NCBI RefSeq assembly: GCF_001543245.1
Contig: NZ_CP014163.1
Span: forward strand, 1,098,387-1,162,386
Direction of reading: 5' to 3'
DNA length: 64,000 nt
Source of the DNA: Aerococcus urinaehominis
GTDB taxonomy: Bacteria > Bacillota > Bacilli > Lactobacillales > Aerococcaceae
Shown one piece after another: positions 61,610-64,000 of the stretch (position 1 is its first letter; the number at the start of each line of letters is the position of its first letter). Under the pieces are notes generated by a model. That model ran no database searches, was not told where the DNA came from, and was given only the letters and a program-made list of their open reading frames with translations. The position numbers and the translations under genes are program-made.

Positions 61610-62878
61610 TTAGCTCATAGACATCCAGGCAGCATTTTGTCCGGCAGTATAACCGGTTACAAAGGCGGCAGTGATATTATAACCACCGGTGTAGCCATTA
61701 ATGTCTAGGAGTTCGCCACAGATAAAGAGGTGGGGGTTAAGTTTGGATTGCATGGCGTGGGGCCAAATCTCTTTAAGGTTAACACCACCGCCGGTAACAA
61801 AGCCTTTTTCAATTGGCCAGGTACCAGTTACCTTGAAGCTATAAGCTTTGATAGCCTGGCAGAGCTTTTCAATCTGTTGGTTGGAGAGGTCATGAGCTGA
61901 GCGGTCTTGGGAAATCTGGCATTGGTCTAAGAGGAATTTAGCATAGCGTTCAGGCATCCATTGCTTAAGTAATTTAGTTAGACTGCCGGGATAATTATCC
62001 TCCCGGGCGTGGACAAAAGCCTGGCGTAGGTCTTGGTAACTCAAGTCAGGTTGGCAGTCCAGGCTCATCGTGACTTCTTTTTCGCTATCCTGGCTCAAGC
62101 TTTGATTAACAAACATGGAGCAACGTAGGGCAGCTGGACCGGAGATACCGAAGTGGGTGAAAATCATATCCATGCGGTGGTTGATAATTGTCTTACCAGC
62201 TGGATTCAGTACTTTTAAATCAATGTCACGCAGGGTCAATCCCTGGAGGGTCTTGTCTTTTATAAAGCCTTCCTCAGAAGTAATTGGAGCTTCGGTAGGG
62301 TAAAGCGGGGTGATGTGGTGGCCAGCTTGCTTAGCCAGCTTGTAGCCATCTCCAGTGGTACCGGTTCTAGGATAGGACTTGCCGCCAACAGCTAGAATAA
62401 GCGTCCTAGCCATTTCAACCTGACCACCATCTAAAACCACGCCAATTTGCTTGTCTTGATCTAGGACGAGGGATTTAACCTGAACCTTGGTCTGGACTTC
62501 GATTTTAGCTTGCTTGATCTCCTCAATAAAGACATTGAGGATGGTTTTGGCCGAGTCAGTAGTGGGAAACATGCGTCCGTGGTCTTCTTCCTTGAGCGCT
62601 ACGCCCCGGTCAGTGAAAAAGGCCATAATGTCGTAGTTGTCAAAATTAGAAAAAGCGGAGTATAAAAATTTTCCGTTACCGGGAATGTGACGAATGACCT
62701 CATCGGCAGGCCGGTTGTTGGTGACATTACAACGGGTGCCACCCGTTAAAAGTAACTTTTTACCTAGACTGGGATTTTTTTCAATAATTTTAATGGATTG
62801 AGCGCCATTGAGACTGGCAGAAACTGCGGCCATCAGGCCACTGGTGCCGCCACCAATGACAAGTACATCGTAGATCAT
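61610..62878 (-). CDS. NAD(P)/FAD-dependent oxidoreductase of the HI0933/BaiN family
   Basis: 422 residues from the ATG at 62878, which has AAAGGAGG 5 bases upstream; in-frame codons further out lack a site. FAD-binding start YDVLVIGGGTSGLMAAVSA, family signature KKLLLTGGTRCNVTNN, GRMFPTTDSA and the C-terminal FVTGGGVNLKEI...ICGELLDINGYTGGYN blocks are complete. Members of this family (YtfP/YhiN/BaiN) are flavoproteins of largely unknown cellular role; one clostridial relative takes part in bile acid dehydroxylation. Divergent from the ABC ATPase gene. No substrate can be proposed. Confidence 0.9.
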   Translation of the reverse strand: MIYDVLVIGGGTSGLMAAVSASLNGAQSIKIIEKNPSLGKKLLLTGGTRCNVTNNRPADEVIRHIPGNGKFLYSAFSNFDNYDIMAFFTDRGVALKEEDHGRMFPTTDSAKTILNVFIEEIKQAKIEVQTKVQVKSLVLDQDKQIGVVLDGGQVEMARTLILAVGGKSYPRTGTTGDGYKLAKQAGHHITPLYPTEAPITSEEGFIKDKTLQGLTLRDIDLKVLNPAGKTIINHRMDMIFTHFGISGPAALRCSMFVNQSLSQDSEKEVTMSLDCQPDLSYQDLRQAFVHAREDNYPGSLTKLLKQWMPERYAKFLLDQCQISQDRSAHDLSNQQIEKLCQAIKAYSFKVTGTWPIEKGFVTGGGVNLKEIWPHAMQSKLNPHLFICGELLDINGYTGGYNITAAFVTGYTAGQNAAWMSMS

Positions 62879-62998
62879 AGGAGCCTCCTTTATTTCCCAA
62901 AGTATAGCATGACCAGAAATTTTTTTAAATAAGCTCTGGTTCATTAAAAGTTCAAAGAAAGATGGTAGACTATAGAAAACAAGAGAAAGGGGCATGAC

Positions 62999-63697
62999 AT
63001 GTATATTGAGCTAAAAGATGTCGTTAAGACCTATGGGGAGGGTCGGTCCCAGGTTGTGGCGAATGACCATATCTCCTTTGGTATTAACCAGGGAGAGTTT
63101 GTCGTCATTCTAGGGCCATCAGGCGCCGGTAAGTCAACGACCTTAAATATTTTAGGGGGCATGGATAAGCCAACCGCTGGTGAGATTTGGGTGGCTGGCC
63201 AAGACATCAGCCAATTAGATGATAAAGGTCTAACCAAATATCGCCGCGATAAGGTAGGCTTTGTTTTTCAATTCTATAATTTGCTACCTAACTTAACGGC
63301 ACTGGAAAATGTAGAAATGAGTGAACAAATTGCTCAAGACCCGATTGCTGCCGACCAAGCCTTGGCGTCAGTCGGTTTGGACCATCGGGCTAGCAATTTC
63401 CCGGCCCAATTATCAGGAGGCGAGCAGCAAAGGGTGTCGATTGCTCGAGCTTTAGCCAAGAATCCAGACCTCCTGCTCTGTGATGAACCAACTGGGGCCC
63501 TAGATAGTGAAACAGGCCGGCAGGTGTTGGATATCTTGCAACAGCAAAGCCGCCAACATCATACGACGGTAGTTGTGATTACCCACAACCAGACCATTGC
63601 CCAGATGGCGGATCGGGTTATCCATATTAATAATGCTAGGGTTGCGAATATTGAAGAAAATAGTCAGCCTAAGTCAGTTGCAGAGATTGAGTGGTAG
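62999..63697 (+). CDS. ABC transporter ATPase, MacB/LolD type
   Basis: 232 residues. Walker [11 protein letters not shown] near 38-47, Q-loop [16 protein letters not shown], signature [16 protein letters not shown], Walker [17 protein letters not shown] and H-loop [13 protein letters not shown]. The Q-loop and GALD pattern place it with ATPases that pair with FtsX/MacB-type permeases, and such a permease begins 2 bases downstream. GAGAAAGGGG precedes the ATG. Likely exports or extracts an amphiphilic compound or peptide; the cargo cannot be told. Confidence 0.92.
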   Translation: MYIELKDVVKTYGEGRSQVVANDHISFGINQGEFVVILGPSGAGKSTTLNILGGMDKPTAGEIWVAGQDISQLDDKGLTKYRRDKVGFVFQFYNLLPNLTALENVEMSEQIAQDPIAADQALASVGLDHRASNFPAQLSGGEQQRVSIARALAKNPDLLLCDEPTGALDSETGRQVLDILQQQSRQHHTTVVVITHNQTIAQMADRVIHINNARVANIEENSQPKSVAEIEW

Positions 63698-63699
63698 TA

Positions 63700-64000
63700 A
63701 TGACTAAGAAAACTTTATGGAAAGATAACTTTAGAGAGATATCGCGTAATTTATCACGTTTTATTGCCTTGATGGCTATTATTATCCTAGGTACTGGTTT
63801 TTTCGTAGGTATTCGCGCAGCGGCACCGGATATGAAGGCTACTGCTGACCAATACTTTAGCCAACAATATTTACAAGACCTAGATATTCAGTCAACAGCT
63901 GGTCTCTATCAAGCAGATCTTGACCGCTTGGAAGAAGTAGAGGGTGTGGATTGGTATCCCTATGCCAGTGTTGACCGAGAGATTGCGGGTAGCCAAGAAC
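63700..64000 (+). CDS. FtsX-like ABC transporter permease (5' end only)
   Basis: Only the first 100 codons are in the window and the frame is open at the edge. It starts MTKKTLWKDNFREISRNLSRF, a basic cytosolic lead, then a membrane segment (about 22-41, IALMAIIILGTGFFVGIRAA) and the start of a large extracytoplasmic domain (LDIQSTAGLYQADLDRLEEVEG). This layout is that of large FtsX-domain permeases with two big outer loops. The overlap of context with the ATPase (2-base gap) makes them one transporter. Confidence 0.88.
   Translation, partial: MTKKTLWKDNFREISRNLSRFIALMAIIILGTGFFVGIRAAAPDMKATADQYFSQQYLQDLDIQSTAGLYQADLDRLEEVEGVDWYPYASVDREIAGSQE

Overview
The window is a 64-kb stretch of chromosome from a low-GC Gram-positive bacterium of the order Lactobacillales. 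The gene orders are those of Firmicutes. Examples are tsaB-rimI-tsaD / ydiF / rex / ydiK / groESL, yigZ-degV-comFA-comFC-hpf-secA-prfB, and yvlBCD-hprK-lgt-gpsA-galU-trxB-pgcA-rapZ-yvcK-whiA. Features typical of lactic acid bacteria include substrate-binding/permease fusion proteins, arginine T-boxes, a SecA without a zinc tail and a DUF4097-PspC-holin-like trio before hprK. Aerococcaceae is my best guess at family level, and it is only a guess. I see no rRNA, tRNA, CRISPR array, insertion sequence or prophage.

Layout. 1-5.1 kb: tRNA t6A genes (3' end of tsaB, two RimI-like acetyltransferases, tsaD), a convergent ABC-F ATPase and the redox repressor rex. 5.1-7.8 kb: ydiK and groESL, the latter carrying both a CIRCE and a CtsR-type operator. 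7.9-8.5 kb: an FMN reductase. 8.5-17.5 kb: an arginine island with three substrate-binding/permease fusions, ddaH, argH and argG, controlled by three T-box leaders. 17.8-20.6 kb: an anchored coiled-coil protein of unknown role and an orphan priming sugar transferase. 20.7-23.0 kb: pncB-nadE for NAD salvage. 23.6-31.6 kb: yigZ, degV, comFA-comFC, hpf, secA and prfB, the last with the programmed +1 frameshift. 31.6-37.8 kb: a PhoPR-type two-component pair followed by pstSCAB with an 11-bp-periodic Pho box. 37.9-45.1 kb: uvrA and sbcDC. 45.1-56.8 kb: envelope-stress genes, hprK, lgt, sugar-nucleotide and thioredoxin genes, then rapZ-yvcK-whiA. 56.9-64 kb: a short SSB, a second two-component system, VanZ-family and RlmI-like genes, a flavoprotein, and the start of an ABC exporter cut by the window edge.

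How the genes work together. The arginine island makes a coherent salvage route. The transporters bring in arginine-like amino acids, DdaH converts methylated arginine to citrulline, and ArgG plus ArgH rebuild arginine. Two of the three T-boxes carry an Arg CGC specifier, and the argG T-box carries UGC at the aligned position. PhoPR most likely drives pstSCAB. HrcA and CtsR are both likely to control groESL.

The least explained signal is a family of structured intergenic repeats at four places: 5150-5407, 17516-17687, 23052-23628 and 61348-61520. Every copy lies directly behind the stop codon of a gene, in the same sense as that gene, and ends in a rho-independent-like hairpin. The body is a nested hairpin whose arms differ between copies but stay complementary. 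One locus has expanded into tandem 120-bp modules. A second notable item is PstS, whose two sequence halves are in circularly permuted order compared with the textbook protein.
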